64,000 nucleotides of DNA, taken from positions 29,052,001 to 29,116,000 of the forward strand of contig CM044314.1 in the NCBI GenBank assembly GCA_024291935.2, written 5' to 3'. Origin of the DNA: Okapia johnstoni (taxonomy: Eukaryota > Chordata > Mammalia > Artiodactyla > Giraffidae). Made by a program: the position numbers and the translations under genes. The notes under the pieces are model-generated. The model searched no databases. It was not told the origin of the DNA and saw nothing but the letters and a program-made list of their open reading frames with translations. Shown here piece by piece: positions 11,157-21,609 of the stretch. The number at the start of each line of letters is the position of its first letter. Within the stretch, counting starts at the first letter, position 1.

Positions 11157-12074
11157 ATGCCATGTGGGGCCTCCCAAGACAGATGGGTCATGGTGGAGAG
11201 GTCTGACAGAATGTGGTCTACTGGAGAAGGGAATGGAAAACCACTTCCGTATTCTTGCCTTGAGGACATCATGAACAGTACAAAAAGGCAAAAAGTTAGG
11301 ACACTGAAAGATGAAATCCCCAGGTTGGTAGGCGCCCAATATGCTACTGGAAATCAGTGGAGAAATAACTCCAGAAAGAATGAAGGAATGGAGCCAAAGC
11401 AAAAACAACACCCAGTTGTGGATGGGGCTGGTGATAGAAGCAAGGTCCAATGCTGTAAAGAGCAATATTGCATAGGAACCTGGAATGTTAGGTCCATGAA
11501 TCAAGGCAAATTGGAAGTGGTCAAACAGAAGATGGCAAGAATGAACATTGACATTTTAGGAAATAGCAAACTAAAATGGACAGAAATGGGTGACTTTAAC
11601 TCAGAAGACCATTATATCTACTACTGTGGGCAGGAATCCCTTAGAAGAAATAGGGTAGCCATCATAGTCAACAAAAGAGTCCGAAATGCAGTACTTGAAT
11701 GTAATCTCAAAAACGACAGAATGATCTCTATTCGTTTCCAAGGGAAACCATTCAATATCACGGTAATCCAAATCTATGCCCCAACCAGTAATGCTGAAGA
11801 AAGTGAAGTTGAACGGTTCTATGAAGACCTACAAGAACTTCTAGAACTAACACCCCAAAAAGATGTCCTTTTCCTTATAGCGGACTGGAATGCAAAAGTG
11901 GGAAGTCAAGAAGCACCTGGAGTAACAGGCAAATTTGGCCTTGGAATACAGAATGAAACATGGCAAAGGCTAATAGAGTTCTGCCAAGAGAACACACTGG
12001 TCATAGCAAACACCCTCTTCCAACAACACAAGAGAAGACTCTACACATGGACATCACCAGATGGTCAACACTGA
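11157..12074 (+). pseudogene. BovB copy A endonuclease segment (APE-type), prematurely stopped
   Basis: A 305-codon open frame covering the N-terminal region and most of the apurinic/apyrimidinic-like endonuclease of BovB, which nicks genomic DNA to prime reverse transcription. The GTWNVRS motif is at 11475-11495. The catalytic-loop aspartate is at 11883-11885 in ADWNAK, where the family has GDWN, so the glycine is changed. The frame ends at TGA 12072-12074 inside the sequence that continues NQIDYILCSQRW; the SDH motif at 12159-12167 lies just beyond it in the same frame. The consensus codon at the stop is probably CGA, so this looks like CpG decay. The start at 11157 is simply the first ATG of the open stretch. 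A lone truncated product would lack the SDH catalytic histidine. Confidence 0.85.
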
Positions 12075-12197
12075 AATCAGATTGATTATATTCTTTGCAG
12101 CCAAAGATGGAGAAGCTCTATACAGTCAGCAAAAATAAGACCAGGAGCTGACTGTGGCTCAGATCATGAACTCCTTATTGCCAAATTCAGACTTAAA

Positions 12198-13043
12198 TTG
12201 AAGAAAGTGGGGAAAACCACTAGACCATTCATGTATGACCTAAATCAAATCCCTTATGACTATACAGGGGAAGTGAGAAATAGATTTGACGGCCGAGATC
12301 TGATACACAGAGTGCCTGATGAACTATGGATGGAGGTTTGTGACATTGTACAGGAGATAGGAATCAAGACCATCCCCAAGAAAAAGAAATGCAAAGAAGC
12401 AAAATGGCTGTCTGAGGAGGCCTTACAAATAGCTGTGAAAAGAAGAGGAGCCAAAAGCAAAGGAGAAAAGGAAAGATATACCCATTTGAATGCAGAGTTC
12501 CAAAGAATAGCAAGGAGGGATAAGAAAGCCTTCCTCAGTGATCAATGCAATGCAATAGAGAAAAACAATAGAATGGGAAAAACTAGAGATCTCTTCAAGA
12601 AAATTAGAGATACCAAGGGAACATTTCATGCAAAGATGGGCTCAATAAAGGACAAAAATTGTATGGACCTAACAGAAGCAGAAGATATTAAGAGGAGGTG
12701 GCGAGAATACACAGAAGAACTGTACAAAAAACATCTTCATGACCCAGATAATCACGATGATGTGATCACTCACATTCACCTAGAGCCAGACATCCTGGAA
12801 TGTGAAGTCAAGTGGGCCTTAGGAAGCATCACTACAAACAAAGCTAGTGGAGGTGATGGAATCCCAGTTGAGCTATTTCAAATCCTAAAAGATGATGCTG
12901 TGAAAGTGCTGCACTTAATATGTCAGCATATTTGGAAAACTCAGCAGTGGTCACAAGACTGGAAAAGATCAGTTTTCATTCCAATCCCAAAGAAAGGCAA
13001 TGCCAAAGAATGCTCAAACTACTGCACAATTGCACTCATCTCA
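12198..13043 (+). pseudogene. BovB copy A linker and N-terminal reverse-transcriptase segment
   Basis: Continues in the same frame after the TGA at 12072. It contains the basic linker (lysine-rich around 12366-12480, KKKKCKEAKWLSEEALQ), a charged helical stretch, and the first RT blocks, with NKASGGDGIPVE near 12838-12870 and the SVFIPIPKKGNAKECSNY motif near 12969-13022. The BovB match stops at 13043, where the antisense BovB insert begins. The open frame itself runs on to 13238, adding about 65 residues read from antisense BovB, so any product would be a chimera without the catalytic FIDYAKAFD and YADD blocks. Confidence 0.85.
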
Positions 13044-14117
13044 GTTCAGTTCAGTTCAGACGCTCAGTCGTGTCCGACTCTTTGCGACCCCATGAATTGC
13101 AGCACGCCAGGCCTCTCTGTCCATCACCAACTCCCGGAGTCTACCCAAACCCATGTCCATCGAGTTGGTGATGCCATCCAACCATCTCATCCTCTGTCGT
13201 CCCCTTCTCCTCATGCCCTCAATCCTTCCCAGCATTAGGGTCTTTTCCAATGAGTCAACTCTTTGCATGAGGTGGCCAAAGTATTGGAGTTTCAGCTTCA
13301 ACATCAATCCTTCCAATGAACACCCAGGATTGATCTCTTTTAGGATGGATTGATTGGATCTCCTTGCAGTCCAAGGGACTCTCAAGAGTCTTCTCCAACA
13401 CCACAGTTCAAAAGCATCAATTCTTCAGCGCTCAGTTTTCTTCACTGTCCAACTCTCACATCCATACATGACCACTGGAAAAACCATAGCCTTGACTAGA
13501 CGGACTTTTGTTGGCAAAGTAATGTCTCTGCTTTTGAATATGTTATCTAGGTTGGTCATAACCTTCCTTCCAAGGAGTAAGCGTCTTTTAATTTCATGGC
13601 TGCAATCACCATCTGCAGTGATTCTGGAGCCCAAAAAAATAAAGTCTGACACTGTTTCCGCTGTTTCCCCATCTATTTCCCATGAAGTGATGGGACCAGA
13701 TGCCATGGTCTTAGTTTTCCGAACGTTGAGCTTTAAGCCAACTTTTTCACTCTCCTCTTTCACCTTCATCAAGAGGCTCTTTAGTTCTTCTTCACTTTCT
13801 GCCATAAGGGTGGTGTCATCTGCATATCTGAGGTTATTGATATTTCTCCCAGCAATCTTGATTCCAGCTTGTGTTCTTCCAGCCCAGCATTTCTCATGAT
13901 GTACTCTGCATATAAGTTAAATAAGCAGGGTGACAATATACAGCCTTGACGTACTCCTTTTCCTATTTGGAACCAGTCTGTTGTTCCATGTCCAGTTCTA
14001 ACTGTTGCTTCCTGACCTGCATACAGGTTTCTCAAGAGGCAGGTCAGGTGGTCTGGTATTCCCATCTCTCTCAGAATTTTCCATAGTTTATTGTGATCCA
14101 CACAGTCAAAGGCTTTG
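13044..14117 (-). mobile_element. 5'-truncated BovB nested in BovB copy A, opposite strand
   Basis: Reverse complement of the last 1.07 kb of BovB. In sense it starts at the codons for ...KAFDCVDHNKLW and ends in the (tgaact)n-type tail typical of BovB. A perfect 12-bp target duplication, gcactcatctca, lies at 13032-13043 and 14118-14129. Copy A reads on seamlessly if one copy and the insert are ignored, so the insertion site is exact. YADD is still coded (13815-13826, minus). The sense frame is shifted upstream of it by one missing base after the codons LEE, giving separate open pieces at 13781-14182 and 13425-13805. It is the youngest layer of the nest. Confidence 0.95.
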
Positions 14118-14180
14118 GCACTCATCTCACACGCTAGTAAAGTAATGCTCAAAATTCTCCAAGCCAGGCTATAGCAATAC

Positions 14181-15136
14181 ATGAACCGTAAACTTGCAGA
14201 TATTCAGGCTGGTTTTAGAAAAGGCAGAGGAAGCAGAGATCAAATTGCCAACATCCACTGGATCATTGAAAAAGCAAGAAAGTTCCAGAAAAACATCTAT
14301 TTCTGCTTTATTGACTATGCCAAAGCTTTTGACTGTGTGAATCACAATAAACTATGGAAAATTCTGAAAGAGATGGAAATTCCAGGCCACCTGACCTGCC
14401 TCTTGAAAAACCTGTATGCAGGTCAGGAAGCAAGAACTGGACATGGAACAACTGACTGGTTCCAAATCGGGAAAGGAGTACGTCAAGGCTGTATATTGTC
14501 ACCTTGCTTATTTAACTTATATGCAGAGTACATCTTGAGAAACGCTGGGCTGGAAGAAGCACAAGGTGGAATCAAGATTGCCAGGAGATATATCAATAAG
14601 CTCAGATATGCAGATGACACCACCCTTATGGCAGAAAGTGAAGAAGAACTAAAGAGCCTCTTGATGAAAGTGAAAGAGGAGAGTGAAAAAGTTGGCTTAA
14701 AGCTCAACATTCAGAAAACTAAGATCATGGCATCTGGTCCCATCACTTCATGGCAGATAGATGGGGAAACAGTGGAAACAGTGGCTGACTTTATTTTTGG
14801 GGGCTCCAAAATCACTGCAGATGGTGATTGCAGCATCAAATTAAAAGATGCTTACTCCTTCGAAAGAAAGTTATGACCAACCTAAAGAGCATATTAAAAA
14901 GCAGAGACATTACTTTGTCAACAAAGGTCCATCTAGTCAAGGCTATGGTTTTTCCAGTAGTCATGTATGGATGTGAAAGTTGGACGGTGAAGAAAGCTGA
15001 ACACAGAAGAATTGATGCTTTTGAGCTGTGCTGTTGGAGAAGCCTCTTGAGAGTCCATTGCACTGCAAGGAGATCCAACCAGGCCATCCTAAAGGAGATC
15101 AATCCTGGGTGTTCATTGGTAGGACTGATGTTGTAG
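14181..15136 (+). pseudogene. BovB copy A catalytic and C-terminal reverse-transcriptase segment
   Basis: After the nested insert the RT resumes. A 231-codon open frame (14181-14876) carries FIDYAKAFD at 14307-14333, IGKGVRQGCILSPCLFNLY, and the polymerase active site YADD at 14607-14618. The short deletion that removes TVR near 14430 stays in frame. A one-base loss near 14834 shifts the frame, and the coding sense continues at 14828-15136 (CLLLRKKVMTNL...VFPVVMYGCESWTVKK) until TAG at 15134, where the family has a lysine codon. RT-domain residues are intact but the protein is in pieces. Confidence 0.87.
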
Positions 15137-16191
15137 CTGAAACTCCAATACTTTGGCCACCTGATGCAAAGAGCTGACTCATTTGAAAAGACCCTGATCC
15201 TGGGAAAGATTGAAGGTGGGAGGAGAAGCTGACGACAGAGGATGAGATGGTTGGATGGCATCACCAACTCAATGGACAAGGGTTTGGGTATGCTCCAGGA
15301 GTTGGTGATGGACAGGGAGGCTTGGCGTGCTGTGGTTCATGGGGTCGGAAAGAGTCAGACATGACTGAGCGACTGATCTGCACTGAGTGGATGTGAGTGG
15401 GTATCTTATTGTGATTTGATTTGCATTTCCCTAATGGTTAATGATGTTGAACGTCTTTTCATGTACTTGTTGACTATTTACATATCTACTTTGGAGAAAT
15501 ATCTATCCATACCTCTTACTCATTTTAAAACTGAGTTATCTGTCTTTTTATTGTTGAGTTGTAAGAGTTTTTTATATATATTCTGGACATAAGTCCTTTA
15601 TGTATGATTTGCAAATATTTTCTCCCATCTAATGGGATTCTTTTCACTGTCGTAGTGGTTTCTTTTAAACCACAAAAGTTTTTAATTTTGAAGTCCATTT
15701 TATTTTTCTTTTTATCGCTTATGCTTTTGATGTCCTATTAAGAAACTATTGCATAACCCAAAGTCATGAATAATTACTTCTATGCTTTCTTCTAAGGGTT
15801 TTATCATTTTAACTCATATTTGGATCCTTGATCCATTTTAATTTTTGTATGTGGTGTGAAGTAGTGTCCCACCTCCTCTCTTTTGAAGTAAATATCTGCT
15901 TGTCCCAGCACCATTGTTGACAAGCCGAGTGTTTCCTGTTAAGTCATCTTGGCATCCTTGCTGAAAATCAAGGTTTATGTTTGGATTCTCAATTTGATTC
16001 CATTGATCTATGTGTCTATCATTATGCCGGTACCATACTGTCTTGATTATTGTAGTTTTGTAGTAAGTTTTGAAATTCATTTTTTACTTTAGAATTTATT
16101 TTATAAAGAGTAATAATGCAAAGAGATCATGAATCAACCACTGCCATTAGATTTATCTTAAAAAATAAGAAAACAAAATGATTGTGATGCG

Positions 16192-16213
16192 TGTATATGT
16201 GTGTGTGTGTGTA
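16192..16213. repeat. Short (GT)n tract
   Basis: An imperfect GT run with one TA interruption, just downstream of the L1 remnant. Confidence 0.8.
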
Positions 16214-16294
16214 GCGACAGAGGCAGAATAAATTGTATAGCATACTTAGGAATGGGGAGGTCTGGTGGACTCCTTCTTGGTACATCAATTACTA

Positions 16295-16470
16295 ATAAGA
16301 CTTTGTGTAAGTTATTTAACTTTTCTGTTTCCTCAGACAAACTGTAAAGTTAGAGTAACAATGGGTACATTGTAAGGTGATTGTAAAGATTACAGGTAGT
16401 TTGTTTTTTATGCTCCTGGTACAGTGCCTGGCACATTGGTTCCCAGTACATAGTAACAATTATTGCTATT
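16295..16470 (+). repeat. MIR SINE fossil
   Basis: MIR 3' two thirds in order: 'gtgtaagttatttaactttt...tcctcag', 'gtacattgtaaggtgattgtaaagatt', 'gtacagtgcctggcaca', 'agtacatagtaacaattattgctatt'. Confidence 0.8.
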
Positions 16471-16606
16471 TTTAGACATTCCCCCATTCTTCTGTTAAGA
16501 AGAGAATTGGAAGAAATGAAAAAAATTACAGACCTAATTACTCAGATTATAATATAAATGAGAATTCTTGATATTAATTTGTGAATAACTTATTCAAAGT
16601 AGTCTT

Positions 16607-16811
16607 GGGGACTTCCCTAGTGATCCAATGGTTATAAATGTGCCTTCCAATGCAGGGAATATGCATTCAATCCCTGGTTGGGAAACTATTAATAAGATTC
16701 TACATGTCTCAGGGCAACTAAGCCCATGTCCTGCAACTACTGAGCCCACGTGCTCTGCAGCCTACATGCTGCAATGAAGACCCAATGCAACCCAAAATAA
16801 ATAAATAAAAA
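16607..16811 (+). mobile_element. CHR-type cetartiodactyl SINE
   Basis: Starts 'ggggacttccctagtgatccaatggtt', with a tRNA-like head and 'catttcaatccctggtt'-like B-box region. The body has 'gcaactaagcccatg...ctactgagcccacgtgctc', and the 3' end is 'aaataaataaataaaa'. It is older than Bov-tA and shared by whales and ruminants. Confidence 0.82.
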
Positions 16812-16989
16812 TCAAATTTCCACCCTTTATTAAAAAAAAAAGTGTTGGCTTCTTCACCTGATGGAATCTAAATAAGCAGAATAGTTCTCAAGATGTAACA
16901 TGTTAAACTATACTATTTCTTGAAAAGAGAATATAACAGCCATGATGTTCAATGTGTGCCGTGAGGCCAGTAAAGGTCAAAGCTATAAT

Positions 16990-17262
16990 GCTGCTGCTGC
17001 TGCTGCTAAGTTGCTTCAGTCGTGTCTGACTCTGTGCGATCCCATAGATAGCAGCCCACCAGGCTCCTCTGTCCCTGGGATTCTCTAGGCAAGAATACTG
17101 GAGTGGGTTGCCATTTCCTTCTCCAATGCATGCAGGCATGCTAAGATGCTTCAGTCATGTCTGACTCTGTGTGTCCTTATGGACAGCAGCCCACCAGGCT
17201 CCTTTGTCCACAGCATTCTCTAGGCAAGAATACTGGAGTGGGTTGCCATTTCCTTCTCCACA
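16990..17262 (-). mobile_element. Bov-A2 SINE (dimer)
   Basis: Two Bov-A monomers in tandem on the minus strand (about 16990-17140 and 17141-17262), each with 'cttcagtc.tgtctgactctgtg' and 'caagaatactggagtgggttgcc'. The end with the (CTG)n-like run is typical of Bov-A2. A perfect 12-bp target duplication, caaagctataat, lies at 16978-16989 and 17263-17274, so this is a clean insertion. Confidence 0.95.
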
Positions 17263-17574
17263 CAAAGCTATAATACTGAGATGTTATTTACCTTTTTCAT
17301 TGTCTTTCTCTTAGAGTGTGCAGTGGAGTTTTCTGGAAGCTAGACAACATGTGATGTCATTGCTCTGATGGCTAATGAAACAGGGGCTTCCATATTCTTG
17401 TGTTTTAGACATTTTTAAAAGTCTTAATATCAAATAAGGTAGATATCAATAGATATAACCCTATGAGCAAAAGTTCTGTGAGGTCTTCCATAATTCTTAA
17501 AAGTGTAAAGGATTCTGAAACCAAAAAGTTTGAAAGCTTCTGTGTTAGACAAATTCTTAGATAACAACAACATT

Positions 17575-17765
17575 TTTGAGAATCTTCTATATGCCCAACA
17601 CTGTGCTAAACGCTTTCCTTGCATCATCTCATTGAAGCCTGATGACAAGCCATCATTGTAGCTCATTTTAGTGATGAGGAAACTGATCCTGAGAGGGATG
17701 AAATCAGTGGCTGAGAGTCACATGGCTGGGAAGATTTGAACCCACTGTATCTTGTTTCCTGGGTT
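17575..17765 (-). repeat. MIR SINE fossil
   Basis: Nearly complete reverse MIR: 'cccaacactgtgctaaacgcttt', 'gcatcatctcattgaagcct', 'gatgaggaaactga', 'agtcacatggctgggaagatttgaaccca'. Confidence 0.85.
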
Positions 17766-19937
17766 CTGTCTTAAGATTCCATAACCTTGGAGATTCAAAG
17801 GATATTAAACTTCGCAGTGAACACCTCCTCTGGGATCTGAGGAGCCGAAAGTCTGAGGTATGTGCTGAGCACACTTTTAGAAGCCAATTTTAGATTATGA
17901 ATCTCTAGCTAGCTGATTGGAACAAAAACCTGAGGCCAAGATTGTGTCCAGAATATTCCCAGAGATCTTGCCTTGACACTCCCGTATTTTCAAAGGGGGG
18001 TTTGTTGGCTGCCCTCTGTCCTTTACCTCATGAGATTTATGAGCTCTTGACTGCAGCAGACAGAGCTGGCCAGCGCTGCAAACCCTGCTGTGGGGCCTGA
18101 TTAATCACGAGCTCTTGAGTGAAGCTCAGACGAGAGAGCAGAGCAGCCAGGAAGGTTACAGACGGGGCTGCGCCTCGGCACACAAGCTCCTTTGGTGCCA
18201 ATGTCTCCACTTTCAGCATTTGAGAAACAAAAGTGGACCAGGGATAGCAAAGGGGGGTGGGAGTAGGGGGCTTTCAGAGCCACTGTTAGAAAGAAAGAAT
18301 AGGAAAAAAAAAAAAAATCCCAGCATTCGTATATTGTGAAAAATTTCTGATCCAGACTTACATGATGTTATGAATATCTGAAACTTACCTAATTAATTTC
18401 CATCAGTAAAATGTCTTTTAATGATGGTTATTTATTATTTGTGTGTTACCCACAGGAGACCCCAGACTTGACTTCCTCTGTGCCCCAAAGCCATGCCCAA
18501 GCCCACCTTTGGCCCCGTTCTCCCCCAGTTTCCTGACGAAGAAACTAAAGACCAAAGAATCTCGGTGGTTTGCTTGAGATCCCACAGCTGGTTTACAGCA
18601 CAGACATCATGCTATTTTCTCTTTTCCAGATGTTCCATATTTCTGGATGTTAAGGACCAGCAAGATTTTTAAAAAAAAAACAGGAATGGGGATGGAGGGG
18701 GTGGATATAACAAAATAGCCAACTTTTTGTTTTAACAAGTAAAGGCATTAAGAAGCCATAACCACTATCTGATGTCAGCACTTCTCATAAAAGAAGGGGC
18801 ATTTATGTGTATTTTAATACACTTTAATAGCCTAAATTTAGCTCTGTGTACTACTCTCTATTTTCCTATCTTATTTGAAGGCAGGCTGGGATAAACTTTG
18901 CTAAAGATCACTTTTTGTCCCTAAACAACGATCACTGCTGAAGGACACTTCAAATTCAAGAACAAGGTGAATCTCTTCTTTGGGGATGAGAGGGATCCCT
19001 AGTTTCTGACTAGCTGCTGTGAATCCTAATGCTTGTAAGCTGAGCCCCCAAGCCTGGGCTGCAGGCAGAGTCCTCTGAGAGCCACGTGAAGAGATGCCTG
19101 AGTGTCCATGAGGGCGGTGTCCCCCTGACTAGGGTTTCTGGCTCTCTATCTGGGCCATTAAAGTGACAGATGAGAATCTGTGAGATGGCTTTCCTTATGT
19201 CATTTTCACTTAGATTCCCAAACCTGCATAATGGAGGATTATGCAAACCTTAAATGTCTCCACTAGGGCTCTGCAAAAAAGTCAAGGCTTTAGTTTTCAT
19301 GTGAGTTGAAAACAATTGACCACAACTAGATAAAGAGAAATAAGTTAACTTATTTGGATTCTTCCATGACTTTCATAGCAGTAATCTTCGACTTTCTGAA
19401 CTAATGAGCTGATAAACATAAAATCAGAGTGGGTGAATGGGGTAGTATCATGTGTCTGCTAATCATAAGGGAAAAAATGCCTCCCCCCAAGCTGTCCCAT
19501 CTATTCTTGAACTTCAGCAAAAAGGACACCAAGTGTGCTAAGATGTCCAGCACACTGATAGGAGGATCAAAAGCCTTGGTCATTTCAGGTGACTGGCTGA
19601 CCAGTGGAGTGATAAAAAATTTCACTCCTAAATCCTGTGGTAATTTTAGGAACTCCTTGGCCTTCTAGGGGAGTATGGGAAGTCTGAATGAATTAAAGTG
19701 AACTCTGAGGAATTTCCTAGAGCAGTTATCAACACCTAGGATGATACAAAACTTTACCCATAGTGTCTGGGACTCTATAAGATGCTATTTCACACACAGA
19801 GGGTGGACCTCTTTATTTACTGCCCTGTTCCTGACACCCTTTGCCTTAACTTCCCACCTCTGGATTAGTTTTGAAACTCTGAGATCAACCTGTTTTTTCT
19901 GAGGTCTGTAGAGTTTGTTGTGCTTTGGAATGATGCA
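17766..19937. other. Mostly single-copy DNA with a possible regulatory patch
   Basis: No gene is recognised. About 18000-18260 is more GC-rich and keeps CpGs. It holds the direct repeat 'gagctcttga' (18041 and about 18109) and the 10-bp palindrome TGATTAATCA (18098-18107), a homeodomain-type site. An A-run lies at 18304-18317. A 78-codon frame at 19429-19668 has no motif. Regulatory function is only a guess. Confidence 0.4.
18520..18605 (-). repeat. MIR SINE fossil, partial
   Basis: 'cagtttcctgacgaagaaactaaagacc...gagatcccacagctggtttacagcacag' follows the reverse MIR core. It is diverged and truncated. Confidence 0.5.
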
Positions 19938-20063
19938 TGTGTGCTGAGTTGCTTCAGTTGTGTCTGACTCTTTGCAACACTATGGACTGTAGCCCGCCAG
20001 GCTCCTCTGTCCATGGGATTCTCCAGGCAAGAATACTGGAGTGGGTTGCCATGCCCTTCTCCA
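19938..20063 (-). mobile_element. Bov-A SINE, single monomer
   Basis: Minus-strand Bov-A body: 'cttcagttgtgtctgactctttgcaac...caggcaagaatactggagtgggttgccatgcccttctcca'. Flanks 'ctttggaatgat' and 'ccttggagtgat' suggest a target duplication of about 12 bp with two differences. Confidence 0.88.
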
Positions 20064-20284
20064 CCTTGGAGTGATAATGGGAGTTTGATCAGGGTTGAGA
20101 ATACAGTTAAATCAAGCTAATAAGTATCTCCTGAGACCTACTGTGTGTCAGGCTAAATACAAGTCCCTGACTCGGATCATCTTGTTGCAGGTAATGAACA
20201 GGAAAAAGTAGTGAGAAATTTGGAGTCCTTGGGAATTTGAGTCTTCGGAAAGGGTCAGCTCATCAACATAAGAGCTTTGATTGA

Positions 20285-20470
20285 CTTAGCACATGATATA
20301 GTTAATGCATATGATCTCACTGAACAACCTTGCAAGGCTGGTCCTACAATCTTCATTTTACTGAAGCTCAGAGGGGCTAGATGTCCTGCCTGAAGCCACG
20401 TGGCTTAATAAGAGGCAGAGCTGAGGTGCACACAGCTCTAACTCCAAAGCTGAGTAAGCCACATTATAGC
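20285..20470 (-). repeat. MIR SINE fossil
   Basis: Reverse MIR order with 'aatgcatatgatctcactgaacaacc', 'cattttactgaagctcagaggg', 'gaagccacgtggcttaataagaggcagagctgaggtgc'. Confidence 0.75.
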
Positions 20471-21593
20471 GACTCTCTGCCCTCTTCTCCAGACTCTTTC
20501 CGGGAAATGAATGGTAACACTACACCTGAAACCCCTGAGTCATCTCAATTCTATGACGTTTTTAATTTTACCCTGTTTTGTAGCTTTTCTATAGTCATGC
20601 TGATCTCCCTAGTCTTGTCCGTTACCTGAAGGGTGATGGTAGAGAACATTCTGGCAGGCTTCTCCATGCAGAGACCCAGCTGACCACAGCCCAGCTCCAC
20701 GAACCACAGGGCTGCAGGATCTGCCTCTCTGCCTCTGTCTCACCTGCTCAGAAGATTGACCCTTCTTCAGCTGGGAGATGGGGAATCATTTTTCTTCCTT
20801 GCTGCTAAAAATGTCCATTGCGTATGGGGCCTATCCTTCTGAAGCATAAATTACAAATGCAGATTCAAAATGGCCTTCAGCAGAACTGGAGTTTCTTGGG
20901 TCAATTAGATCCATGGAGTCAGCTTATGTGACACTGGCCATCCCTAAATTCAAAAAATGGGCTTTGCTACTTTCCAGGCCTGGGCTGCAGAAATGTCTGG
21001 AACTTTAATGACCTTCTCTGTCCATTAAGGGATCTGATAGACATGAAGTTTTATAAGGCAAGGACCAAAAATGGATCAGATTTTTGGTGCCAAAATTCCA
21101 TTAAGCCTGTAACAAAAGATGCATTTGATCTATTTAGCAGATATATTTTGAGGCAGTGAAACTAAGTAAAATCATAAGACCTTTTAAATTTAATGTTTAT
21201 TCAAGGCACCAATCATTTAAAAGAGAAATGCTCTTAGTATGACTGCTAATATGTTTCTCTGCTCTATTTTTCTTCAGAGGCCTAGTTACTTTCTCTTTTC
21301 CCTGAGGGCAAATTATAATGTTTTCTCATGGGAATCGATACTGGGCCCTTGCCTATTCTTTCACTAGACTAATTTCTTTTTGATTCTGTTACCAGAAGAG
21401 CTATAGGAGGTTGAAGCAAATCCCCCATCCAGCTCTTATTATTGGGTTCAGCCCTGCCTTCCTACTATCTGTCCCATCCTATTTCACTAAAATGAAAAAT
21501 CAGTTGGTTTGTTCTGAGTTTTTAATAATGATCATACGACTTGATAGAAGACTGGCTAAGAGAGTGAGTTGAATGTACCTGCCTACTGCCTTT
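20471..21593. other. No gene or recognised repeat
   Basis: Mixed-composition DNA. The 82-codon frame at 20381-20629 begins inside a MIR and ends in a hydrophobic stretch by chance; it has no family resemblance I can see. Confidence 0.4.
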
Positions 21594-21609
21594 CTAGTTC
21601 TTGAAGTGA

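Larger units (their letters stand above)
10866..15385 (+). mobile_element. BovB LINE copy A, full length, split by another BovB
   Basis: RTE-clade LINE. It runs from a tandem-repeat 5' leader through endonuclease and reverse-transcriptase coding sequence to the 3' tail '...gagtcagacatgactgagcgactgatctg'. Without the nested insert (13044-14129 including one target copy) it is about 3.4 kb, close to the roughly 3.2 kb usual for BovB. 'agtgggtgtg' (10856-10865) and 'agtggatgtg' (15386-15395) form a 10-bp target duplication in L1 with one difference. The coding region is broken by an in-frame TGA at 12072, a one-base loss near 14834, a TAG at 15134 and the nested insert, so it cannot make the full protein. 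Endonuclease and RT signature residues remain readable. Confidence 0.93.
9628..16078 (-). mobile_element. Old L1 LINE (3' part), interrupted by three insertions
   Basis: Reverse complement of a mammalian L1 ORF2/3' region of L1M type. L1 blocks are seen at about 9628-9872, 10371-10525, 10736-10865 and 15386-16078. Landmarks read in order: 'acaattcagttgttcttagtat', 'catcacctcaaaaagaaacc', 'gatttgcatttccctaatgg', 'tttctcccatctaatggga' and 'atgccggtaccatactgtcttgatta'. About 300 bp expected between the second and third blocks is missing. No coding capacity remains. It is the oldest layer of the nest and dates the other elements as younger. Confidence 0.85.

Noticed and set aside
14181..14876. 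Group II intron or retroviral-type reverse transcriptase
   Set aside because: Flanking APE endonuclease, linker and tail sequence identify a BovB RTE LINE. There is no LTR, integrase or intron RNA structure.
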